From positions 32,390,649 through 32,454,648 of the forward strand of contig CM028330.1 of NCBI GenBank assembly GCA_016647705.1: a stretch of DNA of 64,000 bases, read 5' to 3'. Shown here piece after piece: positions 12,367 through 23,059 of this stretch (position 1 is its first letter; each line of letters starts with the position of its first letter). The translations under genes and the position numbers were made by a program. This stretch comes from Eucommia ulmoides. Lineage: Eukaryota; Streptophyta; Magnoliopsida; Garryales; Eucommiaceae. The notes under the pieces were generated by a model. That model saw only the letters and a program-made list of their open reading frames with translations, ran no database searches and was not told the origin of the DNA.

Positions 12367-12555
12367 TGTTAAGATAATTAAGAAGTGTGGAACATGAACA
12401 ATATATTGAATAATATGAGAAAATATACAACTAATACATAGTATATATAACTATTTATAGGGGAAGTGGGAGTTAGGGTTTTGTTCTAATGGGTCAAGTG
12501 GATCAAGCCCATATATTACATTAACAAAAATCAAGCCGCTACTTATTATCCAACA
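12367..12555 (-). repeat. 5' LTR of copia element B (189 bp)
   Basis: TGTTAAGATAATT ... TTATCCAACA on the plus strand, bounded by TG..CA and adjacent to a PBS. Short LTRs of this size are common in copia elements. The second LTR lies outside the window, so a TSD cannot be checked. Confidence 0.75.
12451..12460 (-). promoter_or_regulatory. TATA box in the LTR of element B
   Basis: The minus strand reads CTATAAATAG inside the LTR, a good plant TATA box in the expected place for a copia promoter. Inferred from sequence alone. Confidence 0.5.
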
Positions 12556-12559
12556 ATTA

Positions 12560-12710
12560 AAATTCATTCTAGAAAAATGATCCAATGATAGGAGATGTAG
12601 TTGGGAATTATCGGTGCCAGTGAGGCCGATGGCGGAGACGGGAATGGATTTGGGGTGGACGATGACGAGCTTGAACTGAGAGAGTTGGAAGGATTCGGAG
12701 AAAATAAGGG
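12560..12710 (-). pseudogene. Coding-like remnant of unknown origin
   Basis: Just outside the LTR of element B, the minus strand is open for about 48 codons and more GC-rich than its surroundings. It contains segments such as FQLSQFKLVIVHPKSIPV and then a short S/T/N/L-rich run. The composition looks like an exon of a host gene rather than a retrotransposon, but I recognise no family. It stops close to the LTR. It could be a piece of the host gene into which B inserted, or chance. Confidence 0.25.
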
Positions 12711-12739
12711 TTGATAATTATACCGTATCAAATTTTGGG

Positions 12740-13070
12740 AAGTAACAATAATGTATTACTCTCATTTGTTGATAATAATACGTTACTAAATAAATAAGTA
12801 AAGGAAGAGAAGTAAGTAATAATAACGTTTGAATTTATTAACCCACTACCATCCACCAACTTGTGTCTCACAAACGTTGAGAAGGAAGAGAATTTTTGAA
12901 AAGTGGAAGAGAATTTTTGGGAGGTAGATAGTAACATATCACTCTCATTCGATAACTAGACGTTACTAAATAAATAATTAAAGAAAGAGAAGTAAATAAT
13001 AATAACATATTAATTTGTTACAATCCACTAACTTGTGTCTCACAAAGGTTGAGAAGGAAAATAAGTATGA
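12740..13070. repeat. Imperfect tandem duplication, period 180 bp
   Basis: Two copies begin near 12744 and 12924. Shared blocks include GTTACTAAATAAATAA at 12782 and 12962, and CTTGTGTCTCACAAA followed by GTTGAGAAGGAA in each. Copies differ by substitutions and small indels. No coding sense. Confidence 0.75.
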
Positions 13071-13563
13071 AATTTTGCCTCTCACTCGTTCCCAATGGTG
13101 GGCTTTTGCTTTTAGGTTCTACTATATGATTAATTAATTCAACATTAAATATTGTAATCAAACAACACTAGTTCGTCGTAGACATAAAATATGTCTATTT
13201 GTGTCCTCTAAATACACTGAAAATAACATACATTATGTTAATATATGTACATGTCCTTTCCCACTTGGTTAAACCCTCGACCCACGAGGCTAAATCCTAA
13301 TCCTTCTTTATACATAGACACCTCTGTAAATCTCCTTATGTTGATATCAATATAATTGTCTAATATTCTTTTTCAATATTCTTCTTTTCAATTAATTTAA
13401 CACGCTATAAAGAGTCAAATTTCCTCCTGTTCTTACTTAAATTATGCAACCTATTTTTCCGAATCATCGCCCACTACTTTCGATATGTTCTATCATTGTT
13501 CCAACAGCTAAATACAAAATCCACCACTACTCTCTGACTCATATTGAAACAGCAAGCTCAGTG
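13071..13563. other. AT-rich stretch with no recognised feature
   Basis: About 490 bp of AT-rich sequence. No convincing reading frame, repeat or RNA gene was seen. Confidence 0.5.
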
Positions 13564-13652
13564 TGATAGGTGTAATTTACCTATAACTTGTTAATTTTCG
13601 AATATGTTTATTACATATTATTATATTTTAATACGTTTTTATTCTTTTTGTT
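13564..13652 (+). repeat. Clipped 5' end of an Athila-type LTR
   Basis: TGATAGGTGTAATTTACCTATA followed by a T-rich run ending TTTTTATTCTTTTTGT matches the start of the LTR at 50266 (read in reverse) and at 33694. Only about 89 bp remain before unrelated repeats begin. Confidence 0.65.
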
Positions 13653-13786
13653 TAGTCAAGACCTTGGGGTCGCACTAAGTCATAGTTCTTGGACTGACAT
13701 TGTACATATACTATTATATATACTAAGTCAAGACCTTGGATTAGTATTGAGTTGAGTCCTTGGACTGACATTATACATATATATGT
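13653..13786. repeat. Two 72-bp tandem units
   Basis: GTCAAGACCTTGG at 13655 and 13727 start two diverged copies, both containing CTTGGACTGACATT.ATAC. Confidence 0.7.
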
Positions 13787-13822
13787 GTGTGTGTGTGTGT
13801 ATAATACACACACACACACAAA
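13773..13822. repeat. (AT)n(GT)n / (AC)n microsatellite dyad
   Basis: A TG run is followed after 'ataat' by an AC run of similar length, so the two arms are complementary and could fold back. Confidence 0.85.
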
Positions 13823-13877
13823 TATTTCTTTTTTCTTATTTTTTCTACATACCAAGAAATAAAATAAAAACAAAAAG

Positions 13878-13903
13878 ATAATAATAATAATAATAATAAT
13901 AAT
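13878..13903. repeat. (ATA)n trinucleotide microsatellite
   Basis: About eight ATA/TAA units in a row. Confidence 0.9.
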
Positions 13904-13929
13904 ATAAAAGAAAAGTTTACCTAAACTAA

Positions 13930-15692
13930 AAACCATAAAGGAAGGATCATCTATACTTTGTTTCTAGGTTTTCCATCTTGTGAGAAACATTAAATGAGGG
14001 TTAAGGGAAATCTTTTCCCCCAAGTGGTTTTAGTTAAGGTTGTTATGACAAAAATATATATAAATTTATTAAAAAAAAATTAAATAGAAAAAATTAAGTC
14101 TCATTGGCTTTTTCCAAAACATTGAAACTTCAAAAAAAATAAATAAATTGTTTTCTCTACTTTAAAAGTTCTTTCCATAAAATAATTTTTTTAAGAGAAG
14201 TGTCTTTCTTCATCTACAAAAACCCCAAAAAGATCTTTTTAAAATATTTCTTTGAATAAAACTTTAATTTTCTTTCATCACTAAACTAAAAAATATTTTT
14301 CTTAAAAAATGATTTTCTTCTTTGCAAATATAGTAAGAAATGTTTTTTTTTTTCCCTTAAAAATATTTCTTTACTTAAAAATAATTTTTTCCAAAAATAT
14401 ATTTTTTATAAAAAATGTGTTTTCTTCTTTAAAAGACTAAAAGTTCTTTTCCTTTCAAAAATGTTTTCCTCTCAAAAGTGTCTTCTTCACAAGAACACCA
14501 TTTTTCTTTTTTTTTTTAACAAAAATATATTCTTTTCTTAAAAACTATTGTCTTGCATTTTGTTCTAAAAACTAGGTTGTTTTGTCTTTTTATAAAAAAC
14601 CAAAAACTTCTTTTTCTATTTAAAATGTCTTTGAAATAAAAAATCATTTTCAAAGTTTATTCAAAACCCTTGTTTTACTATAAAAGTATTTTTCAAAAGT
14701 TCAAAATGTTTTAGATTTTAAAAAAAAAAATAACTTTTCCTTTTATTTTCTTAATCATTTTTCTTCATAAATAAACTTTCTTTTTTAGTCTTCTCAAACC
14801 CTTGTCTCTTCTCAAGTCATTTTTTTACAAAAACAAAAATATTTTTTTTTAACATTTTTGAAATATTTTTAAATAATTTTTTTTCACCAATAAAAAAAAC
14901 GAAATTATTTATCTTAGCCTTTAATTTTTCTTTTCTTAAATAAAGGAAAACATCTATTTCAAAAAACAATTGGAAAGTCTTTTACTTTAAATTTTTCATT
15001 CTTTTCTTTTTCATACATAAGTTTTGCCATCATAACTAAACTAAAATCAAAACCTTTCCCCCCGGGACCAAACTTGTCAATTCTACCATAGTCAATAGGT
15101 GGTTTAAAGATAAACATTTTGTATTTTATTTTACTTGTTTTGTTTTATTAATTTTATTTGTGTATATAAGTTTGTTAGCCTTACTTCATTTGCATAACAT
15201 AAATAAAAAGATAAGGGAAAAAATGATTGATTTAACCAACTAAATCAAACTAAACTTGAACTTAGTTTAATTCGAAATACTTAAACACTGAGCACCATTT
15301 TTGAACTGGTGTCTTGGGGTGCCTAACACATTCCTTGAGTATAACCGACCCACGAACTTAAAGAATACTCTAGTTAAGACCTTTTGAGTCAAATTTTGGA
15401 CCATTTCAAAAACGTTTTACTATTTTTTTTTCTATAAAATTCGGTGACCTAGCACACCTTTTCAAAACCAATGATAGGTAAAGACTCCACGTTTTCCTAA
15501 AAAAATCGGCTCTAGTAAATTAGTTCAAAACCGATACCTAGAAAAACCCTTGAACTTGTTTTCTTAAAGTGTTTTCAAAATTAAAGCTTATCCAAAAGAA
15601 TTTTTGAAAGGATAAGTTATTTTTCCAAAATGAACTGAATCACACCAGCACTCGATTCGTGTTGTCATTTGAGAATAAATTTGGGGCGCGTC
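13930..15692 (-). repeat. Reversed Tat/Ogre-like LTR block, T-rich
   Basis: The right end read on the minus strand is TGACGCGCCCCAAATTTATT, which resembles the LTR starts of element E (TGATGCACCC.. at 55329 and TGGTGCACCCC.. at 27250). The part at 15290-15480 shares with E, in reverse, phrases such as 'tgtgctaggtcacc' and 'ggtgtcttggggtgcctaacac'. The left part is a long T/A-rich tract with many 'ttttctt' runs and no reading frame. The left boundary is uncertain and no TSD was found. Confidence 0.5.
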
Positions 15693-15958
15693 AGTACTAT
15701 GCGCTACTGTTACTGTTTTTAATTTCTCCCCGATCCTACAACAACACCACATATACCATCCTTATCATATCCCCAAGGAGAAGCCAACAACACCAACCTT
15801 ATCACCAATGGACAACTCACATGCTCTCACGCGTGCAATGGAGATTATGCATTACCAATGCGCGTCGCTCACACTCCTGACCTCTGCCAACTCAACTCAT
15901 GCCAATTCAGTACCACCTAGTAGACATGGCAGCACCAACTAGTTGCTTTGTCAGCTTC
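15693..15958 (+). other. Leader of copia element C, left part
   Basis: Rich in CAACACCAC-type runs, like the leader of element B. It continues at 23060 after removal of element D with its GCTTC duplication. No LTR or PBS was recognised at its left end. Confidence 0.5.
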
Positions 15959-17419
15959 TGATTGGTGGAAACAACCTATCTACTTTTAAACCGAATTTTT
16001 TATTTTTTAGCATATTAGTTATATTTAATTTTGTTTTAGATTGTTTTAGTGTAAAACAGGTGAAGGGACGAAAAAAAGTGATAAACAAGCGAAAATGATG
16101 GAGAAACGGTGAACAAAACGTGAAGAATAAGGTTTTGGTGTATAAAGGCCACCGCTTAGGCTGAAATTCCACCGCCTAGGCGGAGAAGAGGCAAGAAGTT
16201 GGATTGTTGAACCACCGCCTAGGCGAGAAAACCACCGCCTAGGCAAAGATCCGTCAGATTGTTTGTGCCAGCAACCACCGCCTAGGTGGAAATTCCTCCG
16301 CCTAGGCGAAGATTCGTCAGAACCTAAACCGACTTAACCACCACCGCCTAGGTGGTCACACTCTGCGAGAAATATCTAATTTTAGATATTTTGAAGATAT
16401 TTTCCAAACCTTTACTTTAACCGCTTTCTTCCCCATTTTTTGTCTTATGCCCTATGATGTTTGGAGAGCCCTTTTCACCTTAGATAGGATTAGATAATTT
16501 AGGAGTAGATTATATTAGTTTTAGGAAGTGATTTTGTCCAATTATTGAAGAGCCAAAAGAGGAAGTTCATCAATGGAGAAGAAGAAGCTCGGGAGGATCG
16601 TTCTTCGGCAAAAGTGGACTACTCCACTTTCAGATTTGATTTTTCTTTCCTTGTTTCCATCTTTGTACTTAATGTTTATTATTGATGATGATTATCTCCT
16701 CTTGGTTTAATATTGTAATCGTTAAGATCATGTTAGTTTAGTTAGATATTAGTTAGGGTTAGATGTAATTCATGTAAATATCTCTTTGGTTGAATATAAG
16801 TTATTCTAATGGTTTGTTATCCAATTCCAATTGTGTTTACCATTATTTAACGTTTATTATACTTATTATGATAAACCGAGAATATAGGGTTTGACACTCG
16901 GGAGAGGTAACCCCGGATTCGGACTAGGGATAAACACAACGCGACGATCCAATAACCCGGGAGAGAGTTGAATTGTGTGCAATCCATGAGATTGGGTCAA
17001 GAATCACGTGGCTATGTGTTCAGAAGGTGTTTGAGGGGGACTTCGGCATCAATACGAAGTCATGTATTCGCTCGCTTTTTACTCGGAAGAGGGAGCGAGT
17101 GAATTATAGATACCGAGATTGTTGGATGTGATAATAACTGTTATTGATAACTAAACTAAACCAAATAGGTACTAAGTGAATGAAATCGATCTCTAGTTAA
17201 TTAGTGTAATTAGAATTAATCCTTAGGAGTAGTTTTAATTAGTTTAATTTCAATAATTAATTGAATCGTCAGGATAATATGAGACTACGTAAATTGCAGT
17301 ATTCTATTATTCACACTTTTCCTATGGGAACGATATCCGATCTTCAAAGATCCACTATATTAAAACTTAAACCTCATATACTTGCGAGAGTAAGTAGCGG
17401 CTTATTTCACGTGCTAACA
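15959..17419 (+). repeat. 5' LTR of element D (1461 bp)
   Basis: Starts TGATTGGTGG and ends CACGTGCTAACA. Highly similar to 21636-23054. It includes seven copies of a CCGCCTAGG-centred palindrome at 16150-16356 and a region with 'cgaagtcatgtattcgctcgctttt' shared by all Athila-type LTRs of this window. Confidence 0.9.
16150..16356 (+). repeat. Array of seven CCGCCTAGGCGG-type palindromes in the LTR of D
   Basis: Copies near 16151, 16171, 16213, 16233, 16276, 16297 and 16341 are full or near palindromes ACCGCCTAGGYGG, with spacers of 20-45 bp. The 3' LTR holds five (21824-21990), and three more are at 18023-18111 ahead of the accessory ORF. Confidence 0.85.
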
Positions 17420-17425
17420 AGTTTT

Positions 17426-17443
17426 TTGCGCCGTTGCCGGGGA
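17426..17443 (+). other. Primer-binding site of element D
   Basis: TTGCGCCGTTGCCGGGGA, seven bases after the LTR end. This is the TGGCGCCGTTGCCGG type complementary to Asp tRNA that is usual in Athila/Tat gypsy elements. Confidence 0.8.
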
Positions 17444-17558
17444 TTGTGTCAATTTTAAGTTGATATTGCGACTAAGTGGTCGAATATTAATCCTGACAGC
17501 TATTTTTTTTTTTTTTTACATTTTTATTTTTGTTTTATTTCGTTAGTGTGATCAAGCC

Positions 17559-17756
17559 GTGCGAGAAACGATGAATAATTTTGGAATTCTTAATTCTCAA
17601 TCCCGAGATCGAGCTTATATTGAAAATGATAAGGACAGAGAGGAGAAGCCGACTTCAATTCATGATCTTGATCCGACTGAGCATTTGAGCCCAAATTCCT
17701 TGTCTATGGGGAATTTTGGTGAAAAATACTTAGCAACACGAAAGTCCAGCTAGGGA
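17559..17756 (+). pseudogene. Short gag-side relic of element D
   Basis: A 64-codon open stretch begins about 115 bp after the PBS, at a position where Athila gag would begin. It is acidic and Asn/Ser-rich (N-terminal MRETMNNFGILNSQSRD), with no zinc knuckle or capsid motif. It is followed by non-coding sequence instead of gag-pol. I read it as what remains of the gag N-terminus after deletion; this rests on position only. Confidence 0.4.
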
Positions 17757-18022
17757 CGGTAAATCAAGAGCATATTTTTATGATGTGGAACACATTATTT
17801 TTTATATGAAAACGAGGGCATGATTCCGCCCAATTTTTGCTATTTATTTAATTCTTTTTGGAAGTTGGAATGACTTCGAAACGTGTTCAGAAGTGAATTT
17901 AGGAGTGTGGACGTTCGAGGAAGTGTCTTGCATTTAAACACGTTGAACAAGCAAAGTGGAAACGTACGGGGTGGAGCCGTATTTTGAAAATTTGAGAAAA
18001 ACATGAAAGAACTGCTAAAGGC

Positions 18023-18111
18023 CCATCGCCTAAGCGGTGGATTCCTCCTAGGTGGTCAAAATACTGGATTGATGTTTTTCAGAAAAAATGGCGCATCGCC
18101 TAGGCGGTGGA
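18023..18111 (+). repeat. Three CCTAGGCGG palindromes ahead of the accessory ORF of D
   Basis: CATCGCCTAAGCGGTGG, CCTCCTAGGTGG and CATCGCCTAGGCGGTGG occur in an internal leader-like region, repeating the LTR motif of the same element. They lie about 260-350 bp upstream of a potential splice donor. Confidence 0.8.
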
Positions 18112-18374
18112 CCTTCTACAGTTAAAACACCCGTTCGTTCATTTTAGAAATCGCGAAACCTTTTTTCCTAAAACCTCTACCTTCTCTCTACAACCTCACT
18201 TCCAAACCATTCCAATACTCAAAAATCATCCTTCCATTACCAAAATTAGTCATTTCCATCACGAATCAACCACCAAGAATTAGATTTCCACCCTCATTTC
18301 TGAAAATCTAGGGTTTTTAAAGCAAACATGCGATTTCTTCATTTCCAATCAATTTGACCATAATTTCTCAACAA

Positions 18375-18380
18375 GTAAGT
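18375..18380 (+). promoter_or_regulatory. Potential 5' splice site (GTAAGT) before the accessory ORF of D
   Basis: CAA|GTAAGT lies about 360 bp upstream of the accessory ORF, after a pyrimidine- and CA-rich leader. Element F has AA|GTAAGT at the equivalent place (61649-61654, minus strand). Conservation between two diverged elements suggests that the ORF is expressed from a spliced RNA; inferred. Confidence 0.45.
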
Positions 18381-18735
18381 TTATTTTACTTTACATTTTG
18401 TCTAGTTGTTGAAATTATTGGTTGGTTTTCTTGATTAAAGTAAAAAATCATTGGATTTTGAAGTTTTGCCCTAAACCCATTAAACCCTATTTTCGCGATT
18501 TCAATTTTCTTTGGGATTTTGGTTTGATTCTTGGTGATGAACATGTTTAAATGGATTGGTTAAGTGTGTGAACCTAGATAGTATGTCACATTTATGAAAT
18601 TTGGTTGAAAATCTCAAATGGGTGTTTGTTTTGAGATGTATATGTTCTTGACAAAGTGATTTGGGGAGTTTATATTTTTCAATTGTTCATATATGATGAG
18701 ATTGTATTGGTTTTTGTGATTGGGATTGTTCGGAA

Positions 18736-19872
18736 ATTCTGAAGAGGGTAGCTAAGAAGAGGGCGAGAGGAGAAGGGTCGAGTTCGCAACTTGGGGTGCT
18801 GACCGAAGTTGACTATGATGCCACCCTTTTTGTGTCAAAACAAGCGGAGGAACATTACAACAAACACGAAACCTTTCAAACATGCATATGCCAACGTGGT
18901 TTCGGTCCAATAGAGGATCTCACGTTGGAATTTCAACAAGAAATTTGAAGCCGCCGCTGGGAGCAATTCTGTAAATCGCCACCCTCGGGCGAGGTAGCTT
19001 TGGTCAAGGAATTTTACGCTAACGCCACAGAGGCCGTAGACTACCAAGAAAGAGTTCAAAATCGGCCGATCATCTTCATTCCTGAATTTATCAATGATCT
19101 CTTTGGACTAGCGGCACTGAGGTCAACTGGAAGTTAAGAACCAAATATGCAGAGGGTCATTAAAAAGATCACATCCGGCGAAGTCAAGTGGAAACACCAG
19201 GGACCGAATGTTGCTACTTTCTTGATAAAATACCTCAATCCAATTCCAAAAATTTGGCACCACTTCATTTATGGAAGCCTGCTATCGACGTCAAATCTTT
19301 CAGACGTCTTAAAGGACAGGACCATTTTGATCTACAAAATTCAAACCGGAAAAGCAATCAATGTTGGGTTCTTGATCTACTCATCGATCATGTACGATAC
19401 GAATTCGGTAAAGGGTGGGCTCCCATTTTCGTCACTTTTGACCCACATTTTTCGACTAGTTGGAGTGACGGTATCCAAGAAAAACCTTTGCCACCCTATA
19501 ATTCCACTAGATCTATCAAAGATAAATCATTTGTGGAAGACTGGGGCGCAAGACACAGTCAAGCCCAAGCCTGAAAAAGGGGAAGAACCAACCGACGAGA
19601 TAGAGGGACCTTTCGAAGTCCGAAATGAAAACTCCCAGGAGAGGATATACAATAAGCTTTGGATCGTCCTCCAAAACTAATACGAGGTCGGTTCTTTCCT
19701 AGACCAATATTCGAGGCAGCAAGATCAAGTCCAACGGATGATTTGCGAAGGCCTTGGCCTTGAGATGCGTGATTACCCTTCGATGCCATCTTTGCCGCCA
19801 CATCTGCTACAGAAACCACACTCTCCTTTCCAACGAGATGATAGTGATGGCTCCTCTTCAGGTGGACGGTAG
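18736..19872 (+). pseudogene. Accessory ORF with PF20167-type 'plant transposon protein' domain, element D
   Basis: A single frame runs from about 18736 to the TAG at 19870-19872 (about 378 codons). It is interrupted by three stops: TGA at 18946, TAA at 19135 and TAA at 19678. The N-terminus is basic (KKRARGEGSSS). It is followed by FVSKQAEEHYNKH, a W-E-Q-F-C block and KEFYANA, features I associate with the Pfam family PF20167 found in Athila-type elements. A middle block has KIWHHFIYGSLL, and the tail is acidic and then Pro/Ser-rich. The protein of element F (61428-60313) aligns along its length. The function is unknown; the position after pol is that of the env-like third ORF of Athila. The original start codon seems lost near 18736. 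Confidence 0.7.
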
Positions 19873-21620
19873 GGAATAAGACTTCTACGTCTTATTCCCT
19901 AGGTATGTGTTAACCCATTTTATTTGCATGAATGCTTTATGTTTATTGGGTTCGCTGATTGTGGAACACTACTTTTGTTCAAGCATGTATTGGTATGGAA
20001 TGGAGGTTAGTTTAGTGAATGTTCATCCATTTTGATTTTTTTTTTTTGTAGAAAATGATAAACCATTATTATTTTTTTGAACAAAATGCAAAATTTTTTA
20101 TGTACAGAATTATGTTTATGTATGTATTTTATTATTTTAATATATGTTTTAGTTTTTAATTTTTAGTTTAGTTTAGTTTAGTTTAATTTTTGTTTTTGCA
20201 TGTGCAATGTTAGATTAATTAATGTATGTTAGTATTAGATTTAGTCTAGAATTGTGTATGTATGAAGTTGTATTTGCATGTTTAGTTGTTGAGTTCATTT
20301 GGGCCAAGTCCCGATGATGAAAATTATCCCCTAATTGCATATTGAGGTCGGGGATAATGCCTTCCATGTGTGTTTTGTGTGCTTAACATGTCGATTGGGT
20401 AAAAATTATCTCGATCCTAAAATCTCACGACATTCGGACTCAATGTATAATAATCTGAACAATTAGACGTTAATTATTCAATATGAAGTTCATGACAAAA
20501 ATGAGGGATCTAGAACTTGATTTGGGGGAAAGTTGAGGCGAAATCCTAGGTAAGGTAATTCCGGAGACGTGATTTAGGCCGTCATTTTTTCGCTTGAACT
20601 GTTATAGCTAACCTGAAAAATTTCATCCCTTATTTCCCTTATCGAAGCCGATAACGTAATCAATTCTAAAAACGTTCAAATACTCTTTTCATTTAAATTT
20701 TTCCTAAACCAATGTCGCTAAGTCTAATTTTCCAATTGAGTAAAATCAAGTGAGCGGTGGGGTTTCGATTGAATTTTTTTTGACTCGGTATTAGTATATT
20801 CACTTGTCACTTTAGTATTTCTATTCACACACTCCTAAAATAAGTTTGGAGGTGTGTTTCTACCATTTCTTTTTGCATATTCCTAAAATTTTGTAAATTC
20901 GAATATGTTTGGGGGTGTGTTTCTCTAACTTCTTTTTGCACGCTCCTAAAACTGTAATAATTCGAATTAATTTAGGAATGTGTTATCCAAAAAACAAAAA
21001 AAAATGAATATAGTTTTCATTTTATTTTATTTTGACAAGTGAATACAAGGATCTTTAATTCTCATTCAGAGTTGTACTTTAAATATAGGGGGTTATGAGA
21101 AAGGATAGCGACAAGCGATTTTACCTCGGGTATCGATAAATTAAACCGATTATCTATTTTCAATTCCAGTGATACCCGTGGTCGTTCTCCAAAGACAAAC
21201 CATGCCCTATTGATCTTTGTGAATATCTGAGCCTATATTAGTGGATAGTAGACCCCAATCAAGCGTATGGTTTTCCTCAATCCTTAAACGGTATACGTTA
21301 TGAACTTAATAATTGAATAATCCAATCAGGTATGTGCGTAATTATGCATTTGAGTTCTCACACACACACTTCAAATGGATCTAGAATGATTTTTATTGAT
21401 ATTGATCGTTGAAATTCTAGAACACCACTTGGTGTGGGTTATTTCCCGAACTTGATCAGATTTAGGGATATTGAGGGAGGAACAAATTGGTCCTTTCGAT
21501 TGAACTTTATATTTACATGCATGTACTTATTTTGTGTTTAAGTTTTTCATTTTTAGTTTGTTAGTTCATTAGTTAGTTTAGTTTAGTGTTAGTGTTTTGC
21601 TCGAGGACTAGCAAAATTCT
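19873..21620 (+). other. 3' untranslated region of element D
   Basis: About 1.75 kb without a reading frame. It has T-rich tracts, repeated TTTAGTTTAGT runs (20160-20190) and three 'cacactcctaaaa' repeats near 20826-20960. Several phrases match element F in reverse, e.g. 'gaggcgaaatcctagg' at 20534 and near 59840, supporting common descent. Confidence 0.65.
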
Positions 21621-21635
21621 AAGTTTTGGGGTGTT
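21621..21635 (+). other. Polypurine tract region of element D
   Basis: AAGTTTTGGGGTGTT directly precedes the 3' LTR start TGATAGGTGG. Element F has the counterpart, a similar G-run, next to its own 3' LTR. Confidence 0.6.
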
Positions 21636-23054
21636 TGATAGGTGGAATAACCTATCTACTTTTAAATCGAATTTATTAGTTTTTTAGCGTATTAGTTATA
21701 CTTAATTTTGTTTTAGTTTGTTTTAGTGTAAAACAGGTGAAAGGACGAAACAAAGTGATAAACAAGCGAAAACGGTGGAGAAACGGTGAATAAAACGTGA
21801 AGAACAAGGTTTCGATGCATAAAGACCACCGCCTAGGCAGAGAAGAGGCAAGAAGTTGGGTTGTTGAACCACCGCCTAGGCGAATATCCATCAGAATGTT
21901 TGTGCCAGCAACCACCGCCTAGGTGGAAATTCCTCCGCCTAGGTGAAGATCCGTCAAAACCTAAACCGACTTCAACACCGCCTAGGCAGTGACACTCTAC
22001 AAGAAATATCTAATTTTAGATATTTTGAAGATATTTTCCAAACCTTTACTATAATCCCTTTCTTCCCCATTTTTTGTCTTATGCCCTATGATGTTTGGAG
22101 AGCCCTTTTCTCCTTAGATAGGATTAGATAATTTAGGAGTAGATTAGATTAGTTTTAGAAAGTGATTTTGGCCAATTCTTGAAGAGCTAAAAGAGGAAGT
22201 TCATTAATGGAGAAGAGGAAGCTAGGGAGGATTGTTCTTTGGCGAAAGTGGACTACTCCACTTTGAGATTTGATTTTTCTTTTCTTGTTTCCATCTTTGT
22301 ACTTAATGTTTATTATTGATGATTATTATCTCATCTTGGTTTAATATTGTAATGGCTAAGATCATATTAGTTTAGTTAGATATTAGTTAGGGTTAGATGT
22401 AATTTATGTAAATATCTCTTTGGTTGAATATAAGTCATTCTAATGGTTTGTTATCCAATTCCAATTGTGTTTACCGTTATTTCATGTTTATTATGCTTAT
22501 TACGATAAACCGAGAATACGGGGTTTGACACTCGGGAGAGGTAACCCCGGATTCAGACTAGGGATAAACACAACGCGACGATCCAATAACCCGGGAGGGA
22601 GTTGGATTGTGTGCAATCCATGAGATTGGGTAAAGACTCACGTGGCTATGTGTTCGGAAAGGCGTTCGAGGGGGACTTCGGCGTCAATACGAAGTCATGT
22701 ATTCGCTCGCTTTTCACTCGGAAGAGAGAGTGAATAAGTTATAGATACCGAGATTATTGGATGTGATAATAACCGTTATTGATAACTAAGCTAAACCAAA
22801 TAGGTACTAAGTGAATGAAATCGATCTCTAGTTAATTAGTGTAATTAGAATTAATCCTTAGGAGTAGTTTTAATTAGTTTAATTTAAATAATTAATTGAA
22901 TCGTCAGGATAATATGAGACTACGTAAATTGCGGTATTCAATTATTTACACTTTCCCTGTGAGAATGATATCCGATCTTCAAAGATCCACTATTTTAAAA
23001 CTTAGACATTGTATACTTGCAAGAGTAAGTAGTGGCTTATTTCACGTGCTAACA
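21636..23054 (+). repeat. 3' LTR of element D (1419 bp)
   Basis: Starts TGATAGGTGG and ends CACGTGCTAACA; matches 15959-17419. It lacks about 40 bp of the palindrome region found in the 5' LTR (five motif copies at 21824-21990 instead of seven). Many single-base differences show that the insertion is not very recent. Confidence 0.9.
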
Positions 23055-23059
23055 GCTTC

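Larger units (their letters stand above)
1..12555 (-). mobile_element. Copia LTR retrotransposon B (partial, interrupted by element A)
   Basis: The element is read on the minus strand. Its 5' LTR lies at 12367-12555, followed by a PBS at 12354-12366 and leader/gag-side sequence down to 11114. After the 10.5-kb insertion of element A it resumes at 582-1 with GAG-pre-integrase and integrase relics; the rest lies beyond the left edge. The order LTR, PBS, leader, then pol N-terminal region is that of Ty1/copia. Integrase and pre-integrase text matches element C (25200-25400), so B and C belong to one family. Part of the pol region between 11114 and 582 appears to be missing. Confidence 0.75.
15959..23054 (+). 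mobile_element. Complete non-autonomous Athila-type element D (7096 bp, TSD GCTTC)
   Basis: Two LTRs (1461 and 1419 bp), a PBS TTGCGCCGTTGCCGGGGA resembling the Asp-tRNA PBS of Athila elements, a PPT, and a perfect 5-bp TSD GCTTC (15954-15958, 23055-23059) define a complete insertion. The 4.2-kb interior has a short gag-like relic and one accessory ORF (18736-19872, broken). No protease, RT, RNase H or integrase is seen. The accessory ORF is shared with element F, which does have pol, so D looks like an internal deletion derivative mobilised by a relative. Confidence 0.9.

Noticed and set aside
12154-12372. Plus-strand ORF
   Set aside because: Antisense to the leader of element B and runs into its PBS and LTR.
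13652-13936. ORF on the minus strand
   Set aside because: Translation of microsatellites (His/Thr, Ile and Phe runs).
16150-16356. CRISPR-like array
   Set aside because: Units are palindromes with irregular spacing and similar spacers inside a plant LTR; no cas genes.
18835-19059. Minus-strand ORF
   Set aside because: Antisense shadow of the PF20167-type ORF.
19188-19574. Second ORF overlapping the accessory ORF of D
   Set aside because: Shadow frame; only the frame of 18736-19872 aligns with element F.
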